From the NCBI GenBank assembly GCA_029721435.1, contig CM056573.1:47652501-47716500 (forward strand): a DNA stretch of 64,000 nucleotides, written 5' to 3'. Below, one piece after another: positions 23,560 through 34,588 of the stretch (positions are counted from its first letter, which is position 1; each line of letters begins with the position of its first letter). The notes below the pieces were generated by a model. That model did no database searches, had not been told where the DNA came from, and saw nothing but the letters and a program-made list of their open reading frames with translations. This stretch comes from Gymnothorax reevesii (taxonomy: Eukaryota; Chordata; Actinopteri; Anguilliformes; Muraenidae). Made by a program: the position numbers and the translations under genes.

Positions 23560-23800
23560 TTTGGTGTCATTGGAGTCTCTTGCTTACTTTGATGTGCCCA
23601 TCACTCTGTATTAGGGTAAATCTGGACTCATTTGACCACGTGACCTTTTTTTCCCATTGCTTCTCAATCCAATCTTTATCCTCCCTCGCAAAGTGAACAT
23701 GTTCTTCACAAAAAGCCTCACTAAAAAGTAGCTTTTGTGTGGCCACAGAACTTATGGTCGGAAGCCTCCAAGTTATTGTTGCATTGAGCATGTTGAAAAG
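23560..23800 (-). pseudogene. Tc1-like transposase fragment
   Basis: Minus frame 23791-23567 contains CEEHVHFAREDKDWIEKQWE then WSNESRFTLIQSDGHIKV, the region around the first catalytic residue of a Tc1 transposase; the usual Asp of WSDE is Asn here. A different subfamily from copies A-E. Confidence 0.75.
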
Positions 23801-24410
23801 CTCATAACTAAATGTATTTAGGATGCTTCCAAAAAGTTCAACTTTTGTCTCGTCATTCCACAGAATATTTTCTCTAAAGTTCTCTTTTTCTTTTTCTCTT
23901 GGGGATCATGAAGATATGTTTTGGCAAATGTGAGACGAGTCTTTGCGTTCATTTTGATCAGCAGTGGTTTTCACCTTGGAACTCTCCCGTGGATGTCATT
24001 TTGGCCCAGTCTCTTTATGATTGTTGAATCATGAACACTGACTTTAACTGAAGCAAGTGAGGCCTGCAGTTCTTTAGATGTTGTTCTGGGTTCTTTTGTG
24101 ACCTCCTGGATGAGTCATCAATGCGCTTTTAGAGAATTTTGGTGGGCTGGCCACTCCTTGGAAGGTTCACCAGTGTTCCAAGTTTTCTCAATTTTGTTCA
24201 TAAAGGGCTCTCACTGTGGCTCGCTGGAGACCCAAAGCCTCAGAAATGGCTTTGCAACCCTGTCCAGGCTGATGGATGTCAATGACTTTGTTTCTCATCT
24301 GTTCTTCAATTGCTTGAAATGGCAGCATGATGTGTTGCTTTTTGAGATCTTTTAGCTTACTTCACGTTGTCAGACAGGTTCTATTTATATCTATATAAAT
24401 CTATGTATTT
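23801..24410 (-). pseudogene. Tc1-like transposase relic, N-terminal half
   Basis: Reading from 24342 down: EEQMRNKVIDIHQPGQGCKA, ISEALGLQRATVRALYEQN (helix-turn-helix), then after frameshifts ILWNDETKVELFGS near 23840, the first-Asp motif. Heavily decayed. It abuts the fragment at 23560-23800, which restates the same motif, so two insertions or a rearrangement are joined here. Confidence 0.7.
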
Positions 24411-24412
24411 AT

Positions 24413-24413
24413 G

Positions 24414-24448
<35 letters not shown>
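24413..24448. repeat. (TCTA)n microsatellite
   Basis: Nine TCTA units with imperfect flanks. Confidence 0.95.
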
Positions 24449-25105
24449 GTCTCTTCGTCTAATATTTAAATTTGTTTGATCTGAAACATTTGTGACAAGT
24501 GTGACAAATATGCAAAAAAAATAAGAAATCAGGAAGGGGGCAAATACTCTTTCACAGCACTGTAAATATATATATAATGTTGGTGGAAGGGGTTTGCCTG
24601 TGTTTCTGTACAGTAGTCCACGGCTATCTTGCAAATGCATTTGTTGCCATTTAATTAAATATGAGTCAGAGAGAAGCATTGTCCACAAAACGGAACTTCA
24701 TTAATACTGTCTGTGAAAGCAATGGCTAAAATGTTTTTGTTATATCTAGATCTTGTCATATTTGCCGTCTGATCGCTATGTGTTTAGCTTTCTGCTGTAA
24801 TAAAGCTACGAGAGGTTTACCAGCTTTGCATGGGCTTCCTCTAACTGATCACATACTACTGTGTGCCAGAGCCATGAGCACGCGCTCAGCCCGAAGCGCG
24901 CACCCACAGCTCTCCCTCGCGCTTTCACTGTCTCTCACACACACGCGGTCCTCTTTTTTTCACTAAAATGAATGAGAAGTCAGTAGAATGAAGGTTCTGT
25001 AACAGTAGGCTAATGTGTTTGCATGACAATAACACGTTAACACTGAATTAAATTCGTTTTTCATTCTGGCTTCCTCTGTAATTTTTGTCACGGGCCGCCA
25101 CTGCT
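24449..25105. other. Non-coding stretch
   Basis: No gene seen. The left TIR of Tc1 copy C should be here but is absent: homology starts abruptly at about 25106. Confidence 0.5.
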
Positions 25106-25684
25106 GGCATCAGGTGTGTAACATGATTGGCGATAAAAGGAATGTCTTAGAGAGGCTGAGTCCCTCAGAAGTAAAGATGGCCAGAGGCTCTCCAACCTGT
25201 GAATTGTGGAATACTTTAAAAACAATGTTCCTCAACATCAAATTGCAAAGGCTTTGAAGGTCTCATTATCGACAGTGCAAAACGTCATTAAAAGATACAG
25301 AGAAACTGGAAAAGTCTCTGCGTGCAAAGGACAAGGCTGAAGACCTTTACTGGATGCCCGTAATCCTCAGGCCCTCATATGCCACTGCATCACACAACAG
25401 CATGATTCTGTCATTGACATTACTAAATGGGCCCAGGAATACTTCAAAAAAACCACTGTCTGTAAACACAGTCTGCCGTGCCATCCACAGATGCCTCCGA
25501 AAACTCTATCATGCAAAAAGGAGGCCATTTTCGAGCATGATCCTGAAGCACTGCCATGTTCTGTGGGCTAAAGCTCGTTTAAAATGGACTGTAGGAAAGT
25601 GGCAAAGTGTCCTGTGGTCAGACGAGACAAAATTTGACATTCTTGTTGGAAATCATGGGCGTTGTGTCCTCCAGGCTAAAGAGG
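25106..25684 (+). pseudogene. Tc1 copy C, 5' half (TIR truncated)
   Basis: Begins in the 5' leader (GGCATCAGGTGTGTAACATG), then transposase HTH (25200-25330), [10 protein letters not shown] block and [16 protein letters not shown] (25618-25665, first Asp). Several frameshifts. Homology ends at CTAAAGAGG (25684), resuming at 36803 after ~11.1 kb of nested insertions. The left TIR is missing, so it cannot move. Confidence 0.88.
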
Positions 25685-25966
25685 GTAAAAAGCGAGCTCA
25701 ATCTAGATAAACTTAAATACAAAGACAAAGTTGAATCGCTGCTGAATAGTGGGAGGTCACAACATGCTTGGGATGGGGTCAAATCAATCATAGGCCTGCA
25801 GCCTGATAGAAAAGCCATTTCTTTTAAAGGCAAGACTGATACTGAGCTTGCAAATGAGCAGATTCAATACCCAAGACTTTACTGAAGAATTGCCTATATA
25901 TGGCAGGTGCACAGACAATGTTGATATGGAGATTGATAAGGAGGGAGTGACTAGCATACTGAGAAG
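25685..25966 (+). pseudogene. L2/Rex1-like LINE, segment 1
   Basis: Plus frame encodes [32 protein letters not shown], then after a frameshift DMEIDKEGVTSILRR. This is the region upstream of the reverse transcriptase in CR1/L2/Rex1-group fish LINEs. It is cut by the L1 inside the word ATACTGAGA. Confidence 0.75.
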
Positions 25967-26097
25967 AGAGACTTCCGTTCAACCGCCGTCTCTCGGTTGA
26001 TCTTTCATATACAGTATATCCCTTGAAACGCCAGATTTGGCTCATGATCGTGTTTTTTAATAACAGATTACAGTTATAGCCGCAACTAGATCGAGAA

Positions 26098-27004
26098 ATG
26101 AGTGGTTCTAAATCCAAAGCGTACAATGCACCGAGCTGCCCAGTTACACGCGGCAGTGCTACTTCTGTAGCTAGCAAACTTGCTAAAATGGCCGCTAGTA
26201 GCTCCGACACGAACAACCCACTCGGTCGTGTCGACGAATCCCCGGACATTATATCAATGAGCCAGCTAGTTAATGAACTGGACAGGCAACGAGCCTCGCT
26301 CCGGGACGATATGTCTACTTTAATTGAGAAGTCCATCGAGCCATTGCAAACATCGGTGGACGCACTCCGCGAGATGGTGAATAACTTTAATGGCCGGCTA
26401 ACTGCTACTGAATCCCTAGCTGGGGAAAACTTTGAACGCCTTACAAGCACGGAAAAAACGGTGAAATTGCTACAGGCCCGAAACGAGTCACTCCAAGATC
26501 GCCTCGAGGACCTTGAAAACAGGTCCCGCAGAGCCAACCTTCGGATAATAAACATCCCGGCAGTGAAAAAGGCCAGGACCCGACCAAGTTCATATCCCAG
26601 TTACTTATGGAAGCCCTAAGCCCTGGTGTTCTCTCTAAACCCCCGGAGCTTGAGAGGGCGCATCGCTTCCTAGCCCCTAGGCCCCAACCGGGAGGTAACC
26701 CCAGGCCTTTCGTGATATGTTTTCATTGTTTTCGGGAGAGGGAAAAAGTGCTTTGCTGGGCCAGGCAACATGAGATTAAATACCACGGAGCAACGCTACG
26801 AGTATACCCGGACGTCAGAGTTATCACTGCGAAGAAGCGAGCCGCCTTTAACAAAGTCAAGCAGGCCCTTTATCAGAAAGGCGTCAAGTTTAGACTTTTA
26901 TTTCCTGCTCGCCTGCAAGTTTCTTTCAAAGATGAAACTCTCACTTTTGAAACACTGGAGGAGGCACAAGCTTTTTTCATTGAGCAGGTGATGGACAAGG
27001 ACTA
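26098..27004 (+). pseudogene. L1 ORF1p-like protein (one frameshift)
   Basis: Frame 26098-26619: Ser-rich start, then a coiled coil (LVNELDRQRASLRDD to NESLQDRLEDLENRSRRANL) leading into an RRM-like segment (RRANLRIINIP). A frameshift near 26575 moves to frame 26607-27004, with RAHRFLAPRP, CFHCFREREKVLCWARQ, and a C-terminal domain ending in VSFKDETLTFETLEEAQAFF. This is the standard order of vertebrate L1 ORF1p, an RNA-binding trimeric chaperone. Confidence 0.85.
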
Positions 27005-27275
27005 AAATGTAGCGCAATTTTATATAGCCCTGTGGAATTCGCGCCCCATGGGCACTATCGTGAGGCAGCTTCGTCAAGGAAACTGGTAGGAGTGTGTTCA
27101 CAGCCCGTTTATTCGTATTGTTAGGGACAAAATCTTTTTGTGTTTTGCATTGTTATTGAGGGGAGTTAATAAACCTCTTATTGTGCAGGTGTGATACTAC
27201 AGTGGTTCCAATAAGTATTTGTACACTACTTGAAAATTCAACTGCATAACAGCTTTTGTATATTCGGCTAAATGC

Positions 27276-29806
27276 TTGCTATTTTGTGTAAAAGTGATTA
27301 AAATATTTGATAATCAATATGTTTTAAACAAATATTTAATGTCAAAATCATGCGCTAAATCCCATTTAGACAAGGCTTTTTCCTTTTTTTCACATGTCCA
27401 CCACTCATTTTCTTGGATAGATTTTTTTCTCTTGGATAATTACTTTTTATCAGGGGTCCACTCATGCCAGTACCACAGCATTATCATTTCTAATCATGCC
27501 ACTGTAACTGTTGATATTAATTTTCCTAACCGGGTCCCTCCTTCCAGACAATGGAGACTCAACTCCTCTTTGCTAGCCCAAACTCCTTTTAAGAAATTTC
27601 TTAGTGCTCAGATCTCTTTATTTTTTGACTCCAATGACTCCCCAGAGACCTCTAGAGGCATTTTATGGGAAACTTTTAAGGCGTTTATGCGTGGGCAAAT
27701 CATATCATATGTGGCAAACCTAAAGAAGACTGAAAGAGCAGAGACGGAGGCAATTATTAAAGAGATATCTAGAGTTGATAAATTGTATGCTTTATCCCCT
27801 ACCCCAGATCTTTATAAAGAACGAATTCTGCTTCAGTCTAAATTTGAGTTATTAACCACAAGTAAAACACAAAAACAGTTGTTCATGGCTAAACAACGTT
27901 TCTTCGAGACAGGAGACAAGGCAAAAAGGTTACTAGCGCATCAGGCACGTGCTGCAACTCTATCCAGATTGATTCCCAAGATCAAATCTGCCACTGGTGA
28001 AGTAACTTCAGATCCCACAGCGATAAATAAGATATTTTTTGCTTTTTACTCTGACCTCTACTCCTCACAGTGCCCTCCGAATGTTTGGAATGCAGATAAC
28101 CCACTGAATGGGATTATCTTTCCTAAAATAGACGAGGATTTGGGTAGGGAGTTGGGTGGTCCAATCTCCATTCAAGAGGTTAGGGAAGCAATTATGTCAC
28201 TTCAGAATGGTAAAACCCAGGCCCTGATGGGTTCACTGTTGAGTTTTTTAAGCTGTTTTCCACCACCATTGCCCCAGTCCTTCAAAATATGTATAACGAG
28301 TCCTTTTCTGTTGGTCGCCTTCCGCTCACTTGTCGGAGGCCTCTATTTCTCTTATCTTGAAAAGTGATAAAGACCCTCTTCTTTGCGGCAGTTTCAGACT
28401 CATTTCCCTTTTAAATGTTGACCTAAAGATCCTGTCGAAGATCTTGGCTCAACGCCTACAACGGGTCGTGTCAGGCATAATCGCATTCGATCAAACCGGA
28501 TTCATGCCGGGAAGTCATTCATTTCATAATACTTAAATATCATCAATTCCCCCAGTTCAAGCTGTTACGAGGTGATTGTCTCACTAGATGCGGAGAAGGC
28601 CTCCGACAGGGTGGAGTGGAGATATCTTTTTTTGTTTTACAGAAATTTGGTTTTAGTCCAGACTTTATATCTTGGATTAAGTTGCTTTATGCTAGCCCAG
28701 TTGCAACAGTCCACACAAATGGGCTCCAGTCCACCCTATTCCCACTTCAGCGAGGAACTAGACAGGGTCGTCCCCTCTCCCCCCTCTTATTTGCAATAGC
28801 CATTGAACCCCTAGCTATTTGGTTACGCCAGGAGTGTGGGTTTGAGGGCATTACCCGTTCAGGGAAAATCCATAAATTGTCGTTGTATGCCGATGACCTC
28901 CTTTTGTACATGTCCAACCCAGCTACCTCTCTTCCTGTGGTTCTAGGTATATTGGATAAATTTGGGTCCTATTCAGGCTATAAGCTGAATCTCTACAAAA
29001 GCGAACTCCTTCCCATCAATTCATCAGCTAAAAATATACCCCAGACTTTTTTCCCTTTCAGATATGCCACAGATGGATTTAAATATTTGGGTGTGTTTAT
29101 CACTAAATCATTTAATCGACTCTTTCCCAAAAACTTCTCCCCTCTTTTAGAGAGGAGCAAACTGGTCTTTGACAGATGGGCTGGTCTCCCGTTATCTTTA
29201 GTATGCCGACTTAATTTGGTTAAAATGGTTATTCTACCGAAGTTTTTGTATCTTTTTTCCCATATCCCTGTCCTTATTAATCACTCCTCTTCAATCTGTG
29301 CGAGGCACGGCCTCTTACAGTGTAAAATTGTGCAGAAAATTCACTACACAAACTCAAGGTTATCTCGGATCTACCCCAATGTAAAGGACATATGTAACAG
29401 ATGCAAACAATCTCCAGCCAATCATTCCCATATATTTTGGTTCTGCCCTAGGCTTGCTACATTCTGGTCCAAAATTTTCACAACTCTTAGCACAGCATAT
29501 AACACAACTGTCACCCCTGATCCCCTCTTGGCCTTGTTTGGTGCCCCCTTGCAGCCTATTACCTCTAAAGTTATGCAAACTGTTCTGGCCTTCACCACCC
29601 TGCTGGCCAGAAGACTCATCCTCCTTAACTGGAAACACCCTGCACCCCCATCTTACAATAGATGGGTGAAAGAGCAGGTGCCATCCATTAAACTCGAAAA
29701 GCTTAGATTTTCTCTTAATGGCTCCTTAAACTTATTTGAAGGGACTTGGAGACCTCTCCTGGCACATATAGAATCTCTGACACCTCTATCTGGCGGTGAT
29801 GACTGA
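27276..29806 (+). pseudogene. L1/Tx1-type ORF2p: endonuclease remnant and reverse transcriptase
   Basis: Starts inside the APE endonuclease (SWIDFFLLDN, then ISNHATV where SDHxP is expected, so a catalytic Asp is Asn). Linker region to about 28240. RT blocks follow in three frames: LAQRLQRVVSGIIAFDQTGF (28447-28506), VSLDAEKASDRVEW, then open frame 28616-29806 with GTRQGRPLSPLLFAIAIEPL and the YADDLLLY catalytic box intact. A deletion joins FSHIPVLIN to LLQCKIVQKIH near 29285-29325, removing part of the C-terminal domain. The Cys-His cluster CNRCKQSPANHSHIFWFCP is kept. Not functional. Confidence 0.85.
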
Positions 29807-30076
29807 GATGCCACTCTTCCCCCCCCCCATTTTTTTTTTGTTTCTCTCTTTCTAATCAGTATGTTTATTTTTATTTCAATGTATCTTTTTCTTACCTTGT
29901 TTATCTTTTGGGCTCATGTTTTGTATCTTTGTGTATTTTGCTGTGGGTAGCAAAGGTTTAGGGGAGGGGTGAGAAGATGAGGGGAAAATGGGAAGACCGG
30001 AAGTTTGATGTTTCCATTCACTTTTCTATTGTCACTGGTAAAATACTTCCAATAAAAAAAGTTTTTAAAAAAAAGA

Positions 30077-30268
30077 ATACTGAGAGGAATGAAGGAAAGG
30101 AAGAGCCCTGGTCCTGATAAAATCAGCGGCCGTCTCCTTAAAATCTGGGCAGAGCCACTATCTGATATTCTCTTCTTAATCTTTAAAAAGTCATTTCAGC
30201 TACGTAGAGTTCCTCTTCTCTGGAAAGAGTCATTGCACCACTGCCTAAGACCAGGCCACCCAAGTCAC
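30077..30268 (+). pseudogene. L2/Rex1-like LINE, segment 2
   Basis: Resumes in frame with segment 1: MKERKSPGPDKISGRLLKIW then SDILFLIFKKSFQL, the first RT blocks (KSPGPDxI). Ends in GTCAC (30264-30268), the target duplication of the LTR element. Confidence 0.85.
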
Positions 30269-30716
30269 TGTGATGGGTGGTGTGTTTCAGACGCCAAACA
30301 TAGTGGCCAGAAATAAAGAAGGACACGTTGAAGGGAGACAAACATACAAAATAGGAGAGCGGAAATTGTGCTTCCAACGGACCAAAATGTAGTCCGAGGC
30401 AAGGAAGCAAAGTGAGTTTGACAGGACGAACAGAAAAAGAAACACACAGAAAGATTCCCTTACTAACTAGAACTCAAACTAGAACCTCAAATGCAGCTAA
30501 ACCCTAAGAGCTCTCTTACTAGACACCTTCCGGCTGAAGTGCGAAACATAGCACTGACTCTCTAGCAAGGGAACTGAGGCAGAACTAGGGCTTAAATAGA
30601 ATCCGGGCGACGCCCCCAATTAATGCCAGCTGGCCCAAGAATTCGATTGAGAGCAAAATGATGTCGTCCCAGACGAGAGCTGCAAAGAAAGCTCTAAAAG
30701 CCACCAAACCATGACA
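30269..30716 (-). repeat. 3' LTR (448 bp)
   Basis: Sense strand runs TGTCATGGTTTGG ... CATCACA. Retains the TATA-like TATTTAAG and a TAGAGAG variant of the TSS-proximal motif (one mismatch from the 5' LTR). Confidence 0.95.
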
Positions 30717-30742
30717 GGACCTCCCTCTCCCCCTCTAAGGGA
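30717..30742 (-). promoter_or_regulatory. Polypurine tract (plus-strand primer)
   Basis: On the sense strand the tract GAGGGGGAGAGGGAGG sits directly before the 3' LTR, separated only by TCC; the normal site of plus-strand priming. Confidence 0.9.
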
Positions 30743-31896
30743 CAGCTCCAGAAGTCCCTAGGGAACCCCGTGCACGAAACTCAGAAACGAGTGTGGGATC
30801 CAGAATATCCCGAGAAGGGACCCAGCAGCGCTCCTAAGGGCTATATCCCTCCCTGGACCTTGATCGGATTGATCTTCCGCACTATCTTGAACGGGTCAAT
30901 ATAGCGGGGTGACAGTTTTCAGGATTCTGCCTTCAAGGGGAGATCCCGGTTAGACAGCCAAACTCTCTGCCTGACCTGATAAGATGGGGCCAAACGATGC
31001 CTTCTACCAGGGATGGATTTTTGTTTGAGCCCCGAGCGCAACAGAGAAGAACGGACCCTAGTCCAAACCGACCGACAGCGACCAAGATGACCGTGTTGCC
31101 GTCAGTTACAGGCAGCCTCATAACGAAGTATTCGTCCAAGGGTGCCTGGGAATGGGCAATGGTCGCAGCAGACCAGAAGGAGGGAAGTCTTATTCCTGGA
31201 GCATGTGCCGCAAGCTGCAACAAATTCCCAAATGTCTGTCATCATACCAAGCTACCAAAAACATTGGGCCAGGAACTGCTGGGCCCCCAGGTGCACAGCC
31301 AAGTGGGTAGAATGTCCCCACTAGAGGACCTGTGGCCTAACTGTAGGCGGAACAAACATACAGCCAGGAGGCTCCCCCCAGGACTAGGGTCAGTCTTTAA
31401 GGCCTCCTGAACCACCGCCTCAATCTCCTACTGAATGGGTCCAACAACCTAAGTTGCCGGTATAACGGGGCTCCGGGGTACGATCGCAGTCAGAGCGGTC
31501 GTAAGTCCGTTACAGAGCATCAGGCTTAATGTTTTTAGAGCCCGGGCGATAGATCAGAGTAAAATCAAAACGGTTAAAGAATCATGACCACCGCGCCTGT
31601 TGGGAATTACGTCGCTTGGTTTGCAGTATATACTGGAGGTTTTTATAGTTGGTCCACACCACAAAAGGGTGTTCAGCTCCCTCCAATCAGTGGCACCACT
31701 CCTCGAGCGCCAGCTTGACCGCCAATAACTTCCGGTCAGCAATGCTGTACTTGCGTTCCACGGCGGACAAAGACCGGGAGAAATATGTGCATGGGTGAAG
31801 CTTATTATCCCAACGAGGGCGCTGGGACAAAATAGCACCCACGCCCACCTCCGAAGCATCTACCTTCACAACAAATGGGAGGGAGGGATCAGGCAA
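30743..31896 (-). pseudogene. RNase H, deleted integrase and chromodomain tail
   Basis: RNase H frame 31896-31687: [19 protein letters not shown] ... [18 protein letters not shown]. Integrase survives in pieces: LPVTDGNTVILVAVGRFG (31130-31075) with the flanking core lost, then a jump to SYQVRQRVWLSNRDLPLK and LSPRYIDPFKIVRKINP (C-terminal fold). A last piece, ERCWVPSRDILDP (30830-30790), is the end of a chromodomain. The zinc-binding and most of the catalytic core of integrase are gone. Confidence 0.8.
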
Positions 31897-31929
31897 AACC
31901 AGAACGGGCTCTGAGCTAAAATGTTTCTT

Positions 31930-32706
31930 TCATTGCTGAAAGGCAGAATCAGCTGCTGGAGACCAAAAAACGGAGGTATTCCTCTTAGTGAGCGCAATAA
32001 TGGGGGCAGCAACCGTGGTAAATTTACGGATAAACCTCCTATAAAAATTAACAAAGCCCAGGAAGCGTTGAACCTCCCTAACACTCTGAGGTGCAAGCCA
32101 ATTCCTGACCACAGCCACCTTGTCCAGGTCCATACGAACCGACCCCTTAGAAACAATAAAGCCCAAGAATGAAACAGTTTGGGCATGAAAAACACATTTC
32201 TCGGCTTTAACAAAAGGCTTGCCATTGAGGAGGGCCTCTAGCACAGGTCTGACGTTTTGTTTATGCTCCGAGAGTGTTTCAGAAAAAATCAAAATGTAAT
32301 CGGAGACGAATTTCTCTAACATCTCTCGGAGGACGTCATTAACGAGTGCCTGAAACACCAAGGGGGCGTTAACCAATCCGAACGATAAGACCAAATATTC
32401 ATAGTACCCGTCATGAGTTTTAAATGGCATCTTCCATTCGTCCCCCTCCTGAATGTGAACCAAATTATGAGCATTACAAAGATCTAGCTTCGTAAAAAAT
32501 GACGCCTCCTGCAGACGTTCAAATGCGGAATTCATTAACGGAAGGGGGTATCTGTTTTTAATGGTGATTTTATTCAAACCCCTATAATCAATACCGGGTC
32601 TCAGACCGCCATCCTTCTTTCCCACAAAAAAAAATCCCGCTCCGGCAGGCGACGTAGACCACCAAATAAAACCATTAGCGAGAGCTTCCTGAATATATTC
32701 TCGCAT
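31930..32706 (-). pseudogene. Gypsy reverse transcriptase domain, catalytic box lost
   Basis: 258 codons open: LANGFIWWSTSPAGAGFFFV, KKDGGLRPGIDYRGLNKITI, FTKLDLCNAHNLV, then FVSDYILIFSE at 32315-32283 where the YxDD box should stand. The two neighbouring catalytic Asp residues are missing, so the enzyme is dead although the frame is open. RNase H follows in another frame. Confidence 0.9.
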
Positions 32707-33332
32707 GGCCTTACGCTCAGGTCCTGACAGCGATCATAGCGAACCCCTAGGCGGAGTTGTACCATGGTAGAGATTGATCTCGCAGTCGTACGGACGATGG
32801 GGCGGTAACGTTGATGCTCGTTGCTTACTAAACACTTCCGTGAGATCAGCGTAGTCCTTTGGAACATTAGAAGGCAAGCTAAAATTCAGGGTGGCCCCAA
32901 ATTCCTCACCCTGCTCTGAATCTAATGTCTCCGAGTCTGATTCAGAATCGCTGAAATCTTCTAAAGGCTAATCATCCTCTGACTGTCGCCAATCAAATTG
33001 AGGATCCCATTCCAACCCCTCCTCTGCCCTTTTTCTAGTTTAGGAGGGTACGGTGAGAAAACCTCCTCACTCTCGCACCAGGCGTCAGCCTCCCCCCGTA
33101 ACTTGATGTCAGGAAAAACAAGTTTAATTACCTCTACAATGAGAGTTGCAATTGGTGCCCCAGCGGATGATAGGATTGTTCTGTTTCCCCCAACTGATTC
33201 AAGGTTTTTGTTCCCGTAACCATGAATGCCCTAAAACAATGGGAAAAGTAGGGGAACTGATAATAAAAAATCGGACCTCCTCAGAGTGGCCACCAAAGGA
33301 AATGAACAAATTTAGCAGTTCAAAAACTTTGG

Positions 33333-33842
33333 TTATAACTCCCGTTCCAAGCAGGCAACCGTCCAAAGTTCTGAGAGACTGTGACTGTGAAAGTGTAACG
33401 CAGGAATGGAGTGCTTCCTAGCCCTCTTAATATCCAAGAAACAATTCACTGTGCCTGAATCCACGAACACTTCAATGATAACTCTCTTGCTCCCCACAGT
33501 CAGTTCAACAGAGATTAGCATTCGGAAGGGAAATTGGGTCTGCCCCTCTAGCGCACCCTGAATTGCAAGAGGGGTTTTCCATTTCCCTGAAGCTTCAGAC
33601 AAACGTGGACGGATATGACCTGGCTTATTACAATTAAAGCAGATTATTCTTCTGCGAGTAGGTTTATTAGTCCGACAGTCAAACGAACCATAAACTTGCA
33701 TGAGCTCAACTGGAGTACACTTTTCAGTGGGTGGAATAGGAGCCGCACACTCGCCACGAGCAACTTTAGCCCCATTGTCAGCAAGCGGCAATCTGTTTAG
33801 CTTCTTCCTGTTGCTTTCGCCTAAGCGGTTGTCAATTTGCAC
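33333..33842 (-). pseudogene. Gag zinc knuckle and aspartic protease
   Basis: Sense frame has a knuckle CFNCNKPGHIRPRL (33653-33612): CX2CX4H is present but the last Cys is replaced by Leu. After ~45 residues comes an aspartic protease strand VFVDSGTVNCFLD with the active DSG (near 33462). Open over 169 codons, then broken before RT. Confidence 0.8.
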
Positions 33843-33872
33843 AGCAGTACGAACTAAACAGTCAAAAATCGA

Positions 33873-34572
33873 TCAGGGTTCGAATGTAGCCAATGCGTCC
33901 TTTATCTCCTCAGTAAGAGCATTACTGAATACAATCATAAGAGGAGCCTCTGCCCAGCCTGTCTCTGTAGCCAGAGAGCGAAATGCGATAGAGAACTCAG
34001 CTGCACTTTCTTTGCCCTGTTTAAGGTGCATCAAATGCATAGCTGCGTCCTGACCAATAATATCTTGAGCGAATACAGACACCATCTCCCTAACCAGAGC
34101 CTCCACAGATTTTACGACCGGTGAATTAGATCTGATTAGTGGGCCGACCCAAATGAGTGCTGTGCCAGCCAACAGGGATGATATAAATGCTACCCAAGAA
34201 TCCTCATTAACGAATCGTGACGGCAGAGCCTTAAAAAATATTTCACATTGGGCAATGAAATCTTTACATTTTCCGGCCTCGCCACTATAACTTTGAGGCA
34301 ATTGTAACGATTTGCAATTGCATCTCAGGGAAGATGTATGGATAGTGCTTCCGCAAATTTTTGTGAAACTGTGTAGACAGTGACCTAACACTCTTGGTCA
34401 AGCTTAACAGAATGCTCTCCTGATTCTGAAGCGAGTTCTCTTGAAGGCGGAGTCTCTCAACTAGCTCCGACTGCTGATTACCCAAACCTGAAAGCCCTTT
34501 AATGAAACCAGTCAGCATATCTTGCTGGCTGGCAACAGCCCTTTAAATTTCGGCCACCATTGATGTCTCCAT
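33873..34572 (-). pseudogene. Gag capsid region
   Basis: ATG at 34572, but TAA follows after nine codons. The next segment (34518-34285) is a coiled-coil-like LVERLRLQENSLQNQESILL; the capsid part follows in frame 34391-33873 (YSGEAGKCKDFIAQCEIFFK, SWVAFISSLLAGTALIWV), the order typical of sushi Gag. Needs two frame changes and one readthrough, so not translated. Confidence 0.8.
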
Positions 34573-34576
34573 GTTG

Positions 34577-34586
34577 GCTAGAGTGT
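34577..34586 (-). promoter_or_regulatory. Self-priming primer-binding site
   Basis: Two bases inside the 5' LTR boundary the sense strand reads ACACTCTAGC, the exact complement of GCTAGAGTGT at 34878-34869, the presumed 5' end of the transcript. There is no TGG-type tRNA complement here. This is the arrangement known for Tf1 self-priming. Confidence 0.75.
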
Positions 34587-34588
34587 AC

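Larger units (their letters stand above)
25967..30076 (+). mobile_element. L1/Tx1-group LINE, internally deleted
   Basis: Inserted within the L2/Rex1-like LINE: flanks read GCATACTGAGAAGAG at 25954 and AATACTGAGAGGAATG at 30076, a near-perfect ~12-base target duplication. Order: 5' UTR, ORF1 (26098-27004, frameshifted), ORF2 (27276-29806, broken), 3' UTR with a C/T-rich tract, CCAATAAAAAAAG and a short A tail at 30050-30075. About 200 residues of the endonuclease are missing between ORF1 and ORF2. Confidence 0.85.

Noticed and set aside
26098..27004. Independent host gene with coiled coil
   Set aside because: Order of coiled coil, RRANLRI segment and C-terminal domain, plus the following ORF2, identify it as L1 ORF1.
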